DNA from: Chloroflexota bacterium
Lineage (GTDB): Bacteria > Chloroflexota > Chloroflexia > Thermomicrobiales > JADLAZ01
Assembly (NCBI GenBank): GCA_020849725.1
Contig: JADLAZ010000035.1
Coordinates: forward strand, 1-20,407
Reading direction: 5' to 3'
DNA length: 20,407 nt
Part shown: piece by piece, positions 1-6,953 of the stretch
How positions within the stretch are numbered: position 1 is the first letter of the stretch
Layout: each line of letters opens with the position of its first letter
Made by a program: the position numbers and the translations under genes
The notes under the pieces: generated by a model
What the model saw: the letters and a program-made list of their open reading frames with translations, nothing else
Database searches by the model: none
Told to the model about the DNA's origin: nothing

Positions 1-265
1 CGAACTGGCGCCGGGCGCCGGTCGGGCACGACCCTGGATCGAGGTCGACGGCCTGATCGCCGCTACCGGCAGCGCCCCGACGTTGGAGGCGGCCGTCAGC
101 CTGGCCGTCGATGGCCTGGTCGGGTTGTTGATCGAGCGGCTCGGCGTCACCCGCACCGAGGCATTCCTGCTGACGACGACCCTTGGCGACGTGCGCATCG
201 GCCAGGCGTGCGCGCCCGGCGGCCTGGACGCCACCATCTACGCCTGCTTCCCCCTCGACCGGTAG
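1..265 (+). CDS. Acetamidase/formamidase family protein, C-terminal fragment (5' end outside window)
   Basis: The frame is open from base 2 to a TAG at 263-265 and gives the last 87 residues of a protein that starts before the window. The segment reads LAVDGLVGLLIERLGVTRTE followed by AFLLTTTLGDVRIGQ. This is the usual end of acetamidase/formamidase (FmdA/AmdA) proteins: a helix ending in a (D/V)LL-ERxGxTxxEA motif, then a strand with the (G/D)D(L/V)RIxQ signature and a short tail. Family members hydrolyse formamide or short aliphatic amides to ammonia and the acid in the cytoplasm. The assignment rests only on the C-terminal part; the metal-binding core is not in view. It is followed after 137 bp by a co-directional oxidoreductase and may belong to the same catabolic cluster. 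Confidence 0.72.
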   Translation, partial: ELAPGAGRARPWIEVDGLIAATGSAPTLEAAVSLAVDGLVGLLIERLGVTRTEAFLLTTTLGDVRIGQACAPGGLDATIYACFPLDR

Positions 266-402
266 CCGGCAGAGGCTGGGGGCTGTCCATTCCGTGTACC
301 TCGTCCACTGCGGTGATCGCTGAGATGACGCCTGGATAGGCTGGATGGAGTGGGCAGCTCCCAGCCCCCCATGTCGGGCTAGCATGGCGCGCGGAGGAGC
401 GC
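266..402. other. Intergenic spacer, no clear promoter
   Basis: The 137-bp gap holds two G/C-rich tracts that could pair at long range: CTGGGGGCTG near 275 and CAGCTCCCAG near 355 (one G-U wobble). I see no convincing -35/-10 pair. The only definite signal is the ribosome binding site GGAGGAG at 393-399 for the next gene. Confidence 0.4.
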
Positions 403-1479
403 ATGACGGCGCCACGGGTCGCGATCGTTGGCTGTGGGCGAATTGCCCGCGAAGGGCACGTGCCGGCCTATGCCGCAGCGGCGGCGGCCGGTCGCTGCCG
501 GCTCGTCGGCGTATGCGATGTCGATGCTGGCCGGGCACGGGATCTGGGTGCTGCGGCCGGCGTGCCCGCCTTCACCAGCGTCGATGAGCTGCTGGCGACG
601 GCGCGGCCGGAGGTCGTCAGCATTACCACCATGCCCGACAGCCACCGCGACCTGACGGAGCGAGCGCTGGCCGCCGGTTGCCACGTGCTGTGCGAGAAGC
701 CGATCGCGCTGACGGTGGCTGAGGCCGAGGCTATGGTGGCCGCCGCCGACCGCGCCGGTCGGCTGCTGTCGATCTGCTTCGAGTATCGCACCTGGGACGA
801 AGCGCGCTACCTGCGCGAGCGCATCGCCGCCGGCGACCTGGGTGACGTTCTGACGGTGCGCACCTGGGGCGGCGGCGTCCATGGCTTCCCGCGTGGCCGT
901 GGGTTCCACGATCGGGCCGTCGCTGGCGGTGGTGTCCTGACGCACTGGACGATCCACAACCTGGACCTGGCGCTGTGGCTGCTCGGCCACCCGGAGCCGC
1001 TCACGGCCAGCGCCGTCTGCCGACAGCGGCTAGCGCATGTGCCGCCGGTCGCGTTCGTGGGCGCGCTGGCCGGCATCGACGCGGCGGCCGTTGATCCCGA
1101 CATCGAAGATCTGGCCGTCGGACTAGTCCGACTGGCCGGCGGCGCAGCGCTAACGGTTGAGGCCAACTGGCTGCAGCCGCCATCGACCCGGCCCGAAGGT
1201 TGGGAGATCCTCGGCACGCGCGGCGCGGCCGCGATCGCGCCGCTGCGCATCTGGCACGATCGGGGCGATGCCTGGGTCGACGCCACGCCGTCGCGCGAGA
1301 TGCTCGCGCCCTGCGACTACCGGATGGACCGCCTCATCGACGATTTCCTCGCCGCCGCGCACCAGGGCGGGCCGGCGCCGGTCGCTGGCGCGGAGATCGT
1401 CCGCATCCAGCGCCTGATGAACGCGCTGTACGCTTCGGCCACCGTCGGCCACGAGGTCGCCATCACCGTGCCGGCCTGA
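403..1479 (+). CDS. Gfo/Idh/MocA family NAD(P)-dependent oxidoreductase
   Basis: A 358-residue protein, normal length for the family. The N-terminal Rossmann fold starts with VAIVGCGRIA (residues 6-15), the dinucleotide-binding loop, and has the acidic residue pattern CDVD at 38-41. The family signature CEKPIALT lies at 97-104; its Lys99 is the usual catalytic or cofactor-positioning lysine. The C-terminal alpha/beta domain contains GGGVLTHWTIHNLDLALWLLG at 175-195, where IHxLD carries the histidine used in substrate handling. Such enzymes oxidise or reduce sugars, inositols and related polyols; the substrate cannot be read from the sequence. The ATG at 403 is preceded by GGAGGAG with 3-5 nt spacing. 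The next gene follows after 33 bp, so the two are probably co-transcribed. Confidence 0.92.
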   Translation: MTAPRVAIVGCGRIAREGHVPAYAAAAAAGRCRLVGVCDVDAGRARDLGAAAGVPAFTSVDELLATARPEVVSITTMPDSHRDLTERALAAGCHVLCEKPIALTVAEAEAMVAAADRAGRLLSICFEYRTWDEARYLRERIAAGDLGDVLTVRTWGGGVHGFPRGRGFHDRAVAGGGVLTHWTIHNLDLALWLLGHPEPLTASAVCRQRLAHVPPVAFVGALAGIDAAAVDPDIEDLAVGLVRLAGGAALTVEANWLQPPSTRPEGWEILGTRGAAAIAPLRIWHDRGDAWVDATPSREMLAPCDYRMDRLIDDFLAAAHQGGPAPVAGAEIVRIQRLMNALYASATVGHEVAITVPA

Positions 1480-1512
1480 CCGCCGTTGGCACAGCCCTGG
1501 GAGGAGGCGCTC

Positions 1513-2124
1513 GTGGCGCTCGTGTACATCGAGTATATCAGCCGGCGACCGGAGATCGATATCGCCGAGTTCCATCGCGTTGCCACCACCAGCCAGGAGG
1601 GTTGGGGTGACGCTCACGCCGCCGACCGGCTGCTGCTGAACCTGGGCCGCACCTGGCGTCTCGGACCGGAGCCGGAGTATCTCGGCGTCTGGTACACACC
1701 GACGGCCGACCTGGAGCGACTCGACGCCTGGGATCACCTGTTTCGGAGCGGCACAGTCAACCACCTCGAGCGCCCGTTCCACGGTGTCGCCCGCATCGAC
1801 GCAGCCGGCTGCTACCTCCCGCTGCGCGAGCCGATCGCGGCGCGACACGGAGTCTACTACGCTGAGTTCTTCCGACCCACTGCCGGCGTCCCGATTATCG
1901 CCGGCTGGTACGGTGAGCGCGCCGACCGGCGGCCTGACCAGCCACTGCTGCTGCTGGCGACCCGCATCGGTCGGCTGGCGCCCGAGCCGGGCGGCATCGC
2001 CATCTGGCGATTGCCGAACCTGGCGGCGCTGACCGGCATTGCCACAGATCTGGATGGCCTGACACAGCCGCTGGAGCTGGTGGCTGCCGGCGTCTACCAC
2101 GACCTCGGCCAGGAGATCCTCTGA
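1513..2124 (+). CDS. Uncharacterised protein with two copies of one alpha/beta domain
   Basis: I do not recognise this family with certainty. The GTG at 1513 is preferred over an in-frame TTG at 1486 because GGGAGGAGG at 1499-1507 sits 5 nt before it; this gives 203 residues. The protein is an internal duplication. VYIEYI (4-9) with LLLNLGRTWRLGPEPEYLG (40-58) and VWYTPTADLE in copy one matches VYYAEFF (114-120) with LLLLATRIGRLAPEPGGIA and IWRLPNLAAL in copy two. Both halves end in similar A-x-G-x-Y segments (about 92-101 and 191-196). Tandem ferredoxin-like halves of about 100 residues recall dimeric alpha-beta-barrel proteins such as the NIPSNAP, Dabb and EthD-type families, but that is an inference. 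There is no signal peptide or membrane segment. It lies 33 bp after the oxidoreductase and is likely in its operon. Confidence 0.8.
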   Translation: MALVYIEYISRRPEIDIAEFHRVATTSQEGWGDAHAADRLLLNLGRTWRLGPEPEYLGVWYTPTADLERLDAWDHLFRSGTVNHLERPFHGVARIDAAGCYLPLREPIAARHGVYYAEFFRPTAGVPIIAGWYGERADRRPDQPLLLLATRIGRLAPEPGGIAIWRLPNLAALTGIATDLDGLTQPLELVAAGVYHDLGQEIL

Positions 2125-2234
2125 CGATCGGCGCCGGCCGCGACCGGGCACGGCTCGCGCCGCGCACGACCGCGACTATTCGCGTCCATTCGCGGTTACA
2201 GTTCCTGTGCTGGTGGGGAGCGCGAGGAGGCAGG
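2125..2234 (+). promoter_or_regulatory. Spacer with direct repeat ATTCGCG and possible -10 before the VOC gene
   Basis: ATTCGCG occurs twice with a 10-bp period (2178-2184 and 2188-2194), followed by TACAGT at 2197-2202, a possible -10 with no good -35. The ribosome binding site GAGGAGG is at 2224-2230. One helical turn between repeats fits a protein-binding site, but the motif could equally be a dispersed intergenic repeat. Confidence 0.25.
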
Positions 2235-2720
2235 ATGGCGAGCGAGTCGGACCGGGCCGGCCTGGTGGCCGTCAACCACACCGGTTTCACGGTGGCCGAT
2301 ATCGAGCGGTCGATCGTGTTCTACCGCGATGTGCTGGGGCTGACGCTGCTCGGCCGGCAGGAGGGGCAGCGGCCGTACCTGGCGACGATCACGGGGTTTG
2401 CCGATGTCTACCTGAAGACGGCCTGGCTGGCGGTTGCGCTCGGTGCGGGGCATGTGCTGGAGTTGCTGGAGTACACCTCGCACCCGGCGCCGGCGACGCC
2501 GCGCGAGACGAACCGGCCCGGCAACGGGCATCTGTGCTTCCAGGTTACCGATATCCAGGCCGTCTATGAGCGGCTGGCGGCCCACGGCGTGGGCTTCATC
2601 TCGCCGCCGGCGCCGGTGACGAGCGGCGCCAATGCTGGCGCGATCGGCTGCTATCTGCGCGATCCGGACGGCTTCACGCTGGAGTTGTTCCAGTCGCCGG
2701 GCATCGGCGCGCGTCGGTGA
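2235..2720 (+). CDS. VOC (glyoxalase/bleomycin-resistance fold) protein
   Basis: A 161-residue protein with the two beta-alpha-beta-beta-beta modules of the vicinal oxygen chelate superfamily. Module one starts NHTGFTVADIERSIVFYRDVLG (14-35) and ends HVLELLEY (73-80). Module two starts GNGHLCFQVTDIQAVYERL (97-114) and ends RDPDGFTLELFQ (142-153). The expected metal ligands are His15, Glu76, His99 and Glu150, in the order seen in glyoxalase I, methylmalonyl-CoA epimerase and extradiol dioxygenases, so the site looks intact. The order of motifs does not tell which reaction is catalysed. The ATG at 2235 has GAGGAGG 4 nt upstream. It is the last gene of the + strand cluster and converges with the ECF sigma factor gene. 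Confidence 0.9.
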   Translation: MASESDRAGLVAVNHTGFTVADIERSIVFYRDVLGLTLLGRQEGQRPYLATITGFADVYLKTAWLAVALGAGHVLELLEYTSHPAPATPRETNRPGNGHLCFQVTDIQAVYERLAAHGVGFISPPAPVTSGANAGAIGCYLRDPDGFTLELFQSPGIGARR

Positions 2721-2781
2721 CGCCGGCCCAGACGTCCCTGGTGGTACTGACGGGCGGTGGCAACAGGCGCTAGCCGAGTAC

Positions 2782-2821
2782 CGGGGCTGGGGGAGCCTCC
2801 ATTTCGGATCTCCCGACCCCG
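2782..2821. terminator. Possible bidirectional terminator hairpin between convergent genes
   Basis: In the 166-bp gap between two converging genes, GGGAG (2791-2795) pairs with CTCCC (2810-2814) and CGGGG (2782-2786) pairs with CCCCG (2817-2821), with an internal loop and a 14-nt apical loop. No T-run follows on either strand, so termination is inferred mainly from the location. Confidence 0.3.
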
Positions 2822-2886
2822 TGTGCTCCTCGTTCTCCTTGGCCTCGGCCACCCACTCAGGCTGCTCCGCCGCCTTGACCCACGCG

Positions 2887-3528
2887 CTATGCCGCGGGTT
2901 CAGCGGCGCGGGCGTGCAGGGCTAGCCCCAGCTCCGGTCCCTGCCACTCCAGTTGCGCGCCCAACCGGCGCAGGCCGAGGCGGATTCGCGATTTGACGGT
3001 GCCGAATGGCAACCCTTGCCGCTCCGCGATCTGGGCGTGGCTCAGGCCACCGTAGAAGGCGGCCACGATCACCTCGCGCTGAGGCAGCGGCAGCGTGCCC
3101 AGCGCTGTCACGAGCAGCCGCTGCTCCTCGGCATGCCAGGCTTCGCGCTCGGTGTCGGCCGCTGGGTCGGCCAGCTCCAGCAGGGTCGTCGCGCCGTCGC
3201 CGTCGGTCGGTAGGCGCTGCTGGCAGTGGGGGTGGCGCAGGTGATTCAGCGCCTGGTTGTGGGTGACGGTCATAAGCCAGGCGATCGCCCGGCCGCGCGC
3301 CGGGTCATACGTCTCCGCCCTGCGCCAAACGCGCAGGAAGACCTCCTGGGTCACATCTTCTGCCAGGTCCCGGTCGCCGGTGATGCGCAGCGCCTGGGCA
3401 AACACGGTCCGGTAGTGCCGGTCGTAGAGACGGGTCAGCGCCTCCCGATCGCCGCGGCCAACGTCGGTCAGCAGCGCCTCATCAGACAGAGCCTCGGGCG
3501 AGCGGCGCTGAGGGATAGTCGTGGGCAC
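2887..3528 (-). CDS. ECF-type RNA polymerase sigma factor (sigma-70 family, SigK-like)
   Basis: A 213-residue protein with the two-domain layout of extracytoplasmic-function sigma factors. Region 2 covers about 31-98 and includes DRDLAEDVTQEVFLRVWRR (52-70), the core-binding and -10 recognition helix, and the following AWLMTVTHNQALNHLR. Region 4 covers about 138-193 with LPLPQREVIVAAFYGGLS, AQIAERQGLPFGTVKSRI and LGLRRL, the -35-binding helix-turn-helix. A 20-residue alanine-rich tail follows. The sequence around YDPARGRAIAWLMT resembles the SigK/ECF19 type. The start is GTG at 3528 with GGGAGG about 8 nt upstream. The partner of such sigmas is normally a membrane anti-sigma factor encoded directly downstream; here none is seen. 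It follows a small open frame by 49 bp on the same strand. Confidence 0.92.
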   Translation of the reverse strand: MPTTIPQRRSPEALSDEALLTDVGRGDREALTRLYDRHYRTVFAQALRITGDRDLAEDVTQEVFLRVWRRAETYDPARGRAIAWLMTVTHNQALNHLRHPHCQQRLPTDGDGATTLLELADPAADTEREAWHAEEQRLLVTALGTLPLPQREVIVAAFYGGLSHAQIAERQGLPFGTVKSRIRLGLRRLGAQLEWQGPELGLALHARAAEPAA

Positions 3529-3577
3529 GAGTGGGGCCTCCCATGCACGAGTGCGCCGCGCCGGGCGGCGATTTCGA

Positions 3578-3835
3578 TCAGGTCGTGATGCACCGGGTCG
3601 CGAGTTCGCCAGCGGACCCGGGCGGCGCGGGGAGCGACTGCACCGCCAGCAGGCCCAGGTTCAGGTTGAAGATCGTCGAGAGCAAGCCCCGCAGTGCGGT
3701 CTGGTCAATCGGCGGCGTGCGCAGGCAGGTTGTCGCGTCTGGACCAGGGTGCAGCGTGACGTCGCCCAGCCAGTCGCGCAGGCGCGGGTCGGGACCGATT
3801 GCCACCACGATGTCGTAGGCGAGGTCCGTGGCCAT
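3578..3835 (-). CDS. Small hypothetical protein, 85 residues, upstream of the ECF sigma gene
   Basis: A short frame starting MATDLAYDIVV and continuing with PIDQTALRGLLSTIFNLNLG and LLAVQSLP. The DQxALxGLLxxIxxLxLxLL pattern is typical of small conserved hypothetical proteins of high-GC Gram-positive and Chloroflexota genomes, which have no assigned function as far as I know. The ATG at 3835 is chosen over the ATG at 3856 because GGGAG lies 4 nt before it and nothing similar precedes 3856. It contains two cysteines but no zinc-finger pattern and no membrane segment, so it does not look like a classical zf-HC2 anti-sigma factor. It lies 49 bp upstream of the sigma gene and is probably transcribed with it. 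Confidence 0.6.
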   Translation of the reverse strand: MATDLAYDIVVAIGPDPRLRDWLGDVTLHPGPDATTCLRTPPIDQTALRGLLSTIFNLNLGLLAVQSLPAPPGSAGELATRCITT

Positions 3836-3978
3836 CGCGCTCCCGATCTGGACCATGAGGATGCCGGCTCGGCCGCTGCCAGCCTACCGCCAATCTACTC
3901 ACACTTCTCCAGAAACGCACCTGTCGAAAGTGAGGAGCGGTGTTGCCGCGCCGACCCTGTCTTGCGGCCGCCGCTGGT

Positions 3979-6840
3979 TCAGTCCAGCAGACCGAGCTGC
4001 CGGGCGCGCGCCACGGCTTCCGTCCGCCGCCGCACCGCCAGCTTGTCGAAGATGACGCGCAGGTACCATTTCACCGTGCCGACAGTGAGGCCCAGCTCGC
4101 GCCCGATAGCCTCGTTCGATTGCCCGGCGGCCGTGTGGCGCAGTACCGTCAGCTCGCGGGCGGTGAGCGCCTCGACCGCCGGCGTGCCCGCGAGCGGATT
4201 GGCCACCGGGGCGCTGGCGCGGCTGCCCGGCTGGAGCGATATCGACGGCAAGGCGCGGACCGTGCTGCCAGGCGACTGCCGCGCCAGCAGCCGGCGCGCG
4301 TAGCCGGCGGCCGGGCCGGGTTGGGCGGCGCAGCGGCGCAGCTCCTCGATCAGCCGGCTGCCCTCGTCCAGGAAGGGGCGGACGTAACCCTCCGGCTCGG
4401 CCAGGGCCAGCATGCGCGCCAGCACGCGCTGGGCATCATCGCTGCGCCCGAGCTGCGCCAGCGCCAGCACCTGGAGCGCCAGCAACTCGAGCAGCACATC
4501 GCCAGCGTCTACCGCCGCTGCTCGCGTCGTCAACACATCCAGCATGCTCAGCGCACCGGCCGCGTCGCCCACCAGCAGACGTGCGCGCGCCAGCATCGGT
4601 GGGATCGAGCGATAGGTCCACCAGGCTAGCGGGGCATCGGCCAGGGCGGCGCGCGGCGCCGTCTCGGACAGCCAGTGGCGCACAGCGGCGATATCGCCGC
4701 GGGCGGCCGCGGCCCGCGCGCGCCAGGCGGGGATGTTGGCTTCCCACCAGGGGGGGAGGGTCGGATAGTAGTGAACCGACTGCAGCACGGCCTCGCCGTC
4801 ATCGATGGCCGTCGCCAGCGCAGCCGCGTCGTGGTGCGTCAGCGCCAGCCGTGCCGCCAGGACGGTCTCCCAATAGTCCAGGATCGGCATCCGCTGCCGG
4901 CAGCCGCGCTCCAGACTGGTCCGCAGGGCAGCCGCGGCGCCGGCCAGGTCATCACGGTCGTGGCAGATGATTCCGGCGACGAGGTCCAGATAGCGCATTG
5001 CCGGCAGCGTCTCGGCGTTCAGGTGGGCCGCTAGGCGGCGGGCCTCTCCCAGCAGCGTCGTCGCCGTCGTCAGCCGGCCGCGGTCGTGCAGCACCAGCGC
5101 TCGCAAGCCGAGCGCGCGCAGCAACACCGGCCGGTTGTCGGCGGTGCGCGCCAGACCGGCGCCCTGGCCGAAGGCCGCTTCCGCACCGGCGAGATCGTCG
5201 GCGGCGTAGGCGATTGGCCCCAACTCGTGCACCAACAGCGTCGCTCGCCAGTCGCGATCATCGGGGGGCAGGGCGGCCAGCGCTTGCTGGGCCAGCGCCC
5301 GCGCCCCGCTCACGTCGCCGCGGGCGCGGGTCACCGTGCTGCGCAGCACCATCACCCGCGCCCGCAGCACCGCTGTCGGCGGTGTCAGTGTCGTGTCCGG
5401 CTGGGCCTCCTCCGCTATCAGGCCCGCCTCAACGGCCGCCAGCCAGGGCGCCAGTGTCTCGAAGTCGGCCGCCGCGTGGGCCATGGCCGCGCGCACGAAC
5501 GCTAGCCGCGGGCGGGCGCGCACCACGTCCAGCGGCAGCGCCGCCAGCCAGCCATCCAGTGTTGCCGCGTCGCCGTGTCGCCAGCGGTCGTCGGCCAGGC
5601 GCTCGATCAGCGCCGCCGCCATCGCCCAATCCGCGCCCGCCAGCACCTGGGCGATGGCATCGGCCGGGAAGCCGGCCCGCTCGAACCAGGCGGCCGCGCG
5701 CCGGCGCAGCAGCGGCTCCAACTCGGGCGTCAGCGTGCGCAGGCGTCGCAGCAACACATCGCTGAACAACCGATGGTAGCGGAACCAGACACAGTCGTTG
5801 TCCAGCGGCACCAGGAACAGGCTCGCTGCCTCCAGATGCGCCAGCTGCGCCGCCGCGCGTGCGCCCGGCCCGGCCGGCTCGTCCACCACCGCCTCGCACA
5901 ACGACGCACACAACCGGTCGAGCACGGCCGTCTGCACCAGAAAGCGCTGTACCGCCGGCGGCTCGCGGTCGAGCACCTCATCGGCCAGGTAGGTTGCCAC
6001 GTGGCGATGGCTGCCGCGAAAGCCGTCGAGAAAAGCCGCTGGGTCGGTCTGACCGCGCAGCGACAGCGCCGCGATCTGGAGCGCCGCCACCCAGCCCTCG
6101 GTGCGATCGGTCAGCATCGCCACGGCCGGCGCGGGTAGGTCCAGCCCCATCGTGCCGTGCAGGAAGGCGGTCGTCTCTGGTTCGGTGAAGGCGAGGTCGG
6201 CGGTGCGCACTTCGGCCAGTTGATGGCGCACGCGCCAGCGCGCCAGCGGCAGCGGCGGGTCCTCGCGACTGGCGATGACGAGGCGGAGGCTCGGCGGCAG
6301 GCGGTCGATCAGCCGCGCTAGCTCGGCGTGGATGGCACGGTCCTGGATCATCTGGTAGTCATCCAGTACCAGCAGCGCCGGGCGGCCCTGGGCGTCGGCC
6401 GTCAACTGCTCAGCCACGTCCGGCAGCAGCACCGCCAGCACCGCCGCCCCGATCGGCGGCGCCAGCGCCGGCAGCAGCTCCAATGTGCGCCGCATGATGC
6501 CCGGCTGGAGTACGTCGAGGGCCGCGGCCACGGCCGTCCAGAAGCATCGCGAGTCGTCGTCGCCGGTCTCCAGCGGCAGCCAGGCCGCCCGCCGCCCGTC
6601 GCGGGCGAGCCAGTCGGTCAGCAGCGTCGTCTTGCCGTAGCCGGCCGGCGCCACCACCATCGCCAGCGGCTGGTTGTCGTCGCGCAGGCGATCGAACAAG
6701 CGCTGGCGGTGGATGCCACGCGGTCGGGGTGGGGGGGCTGCCAGCCGGCGCGCGCGCAGCGCGTCGAGCGTGTCCGGCAGCGCCTCGCGGCCCTGGCGAG
6801 GCGACGGGTACCCGGTGTCGCTTGTCGGTAGCCGCAGCAT
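3979..6840 (-). CDS. MalT-like LuxR-family ATP-dependent transcriptional activator
   Basis: A 953-residue regulator of the large ATP-binding LuxR (LAL/MalT) class. An N-terminal STAND-type NTPase has Walker A APAGYGKTT (64-72) and Walker B LLVLDDY (156-162). This is followed by a winged-helix-like region and a long alanine- and leucine-rich helical-repeat section (about 400-850) of MalT type. The last 62 residues are a LuxR helix-turn-helix with ELTVLRHTAAGQSNEAIG and GTVKWYLRVIFDKL. Such proteins bind an inducer and ATP, oligomerise and activate nearby promoters; the inducer here is unknown. I place the start at ATG 6840, preceded by AGGTGG, rather than the in-frame GTG at 6924: the GTG has no ribosome binding site and lies almost on the predicted -10. 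The neighbour upstream is the membrane protease fusion. Confidence 0.93.
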   Translation of the reverse strand: MLRLPTSDTGYPSPRQGREALPDTLDALRARRLAAPPPRPRGIHRQRLFDRLRDDNQPLAMVVAPAGYGKTTLLTDWLARDGRRAAWLPLETGDDDSRCFWTAVAAALDVLQPGIMRRTLELLPALAPPIGAAVLAVLLPDVAEQLTADAQGRPALLVLDDYQMIQDRAIHAELARLIDRLPPSLRLVIASREDPPLPLARWRVRHQLAEVRTADLAFTEPETTAFLHGTMGLDLPAPAVAMLTDRTEGWVAALQIAALSLRGQTDPAAFLDGFRGSHRHVATYLADEVLDREPPAVQRFLVQTAVLDRLCASLCEAVVDEPAGPGARAAAQLAHLEAASLFLVPLDNDCVWFRYHRLFSDVLLRRLRTLTPELEPLLRRRAAAWFERAGFPADAIAQVLAGADWAMAAALIERLADDRWRHGDAATLDGWLAALPLDVVRARPRLAFVRAAMAHAAADFETLAPWLAAVEAGLIAEEAQPDTTLTPPTAVLRARVMVLRSTVTRARGDVSGARALAQQALAALPPDDRDWRATLLVHELGPIAYAADDLAGAEAAFGQGAGLARTADNRPVLLRALGLRALVLHDRGRLTTATTLLGEARRLAAHLNAETLPAMRYLDLVAGIICHDRDDLAGAAAALRTSLERGCRQRMPILDYWETVLAARLALTHHDAAALATAIDDGEAVLQSVHYYPTLPPWWEANIPAWRARAAAARGDIAAVRHWLSETAPRAALADAPLAWWTYRSIPPMLARARLLVGDAAGALSMLDVLTTRAAAVDAGDVLLELLALQVLALAQLGRSDDAQRVLARMLALAEPEGYVRPFLDEGSRLIEELRRCAAQPGPAAGYARRLLARQSPGSTVRALPSISLQPGSRASAPVANPLAGTPAVEALTARELTVLRHTAAGQSNEAIGRELGLTVGTVKWYLRVIFDKLAVRRRTEAVARARQLGLLD

Positions 6841-6925
6841 CGCCGCCACCTTTCGAGGCCCGGGAGGCCAGGATCGCCAGGAGAAACGTGAAAGACCTGA
6901 GCCGGCCGCCTGCGACTCCTGCACC

Positions 6926-6953
6926 AGTATACGCTCAAGGTGCAGCGCTCAAG
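6926..6953 (-). promoter_or_regulatory. Candidate promoter of the LuxR-family gene with CTTGAGCG direct repeat
   Basis: On the - strand a TATACT (-10, 6926-6931) follows TTGAGC (6947-6952) with a short 15-nt spacer. The octamer CTTGAGCG occurs twice, at 6946-6953 and 6932-6939, with a 14-bp period directly upstream of the -10. The element overlaps the stop codon region of the protease gene. The same extended string GTATACTGG occurs in the fur promoter at 11585-11593. The resulting leader to ATG 6840 would be about 80 nt. Confidence 0.45.

Noticed and set aside
1150..2151. 333-codon - strand frame covering the end of the oxidoreductase and the duplicated-domain gene
   Set aside because: The + strand genes have family motifs and Shine-Dalgarno sequences; the - frame is a compositional shadow.
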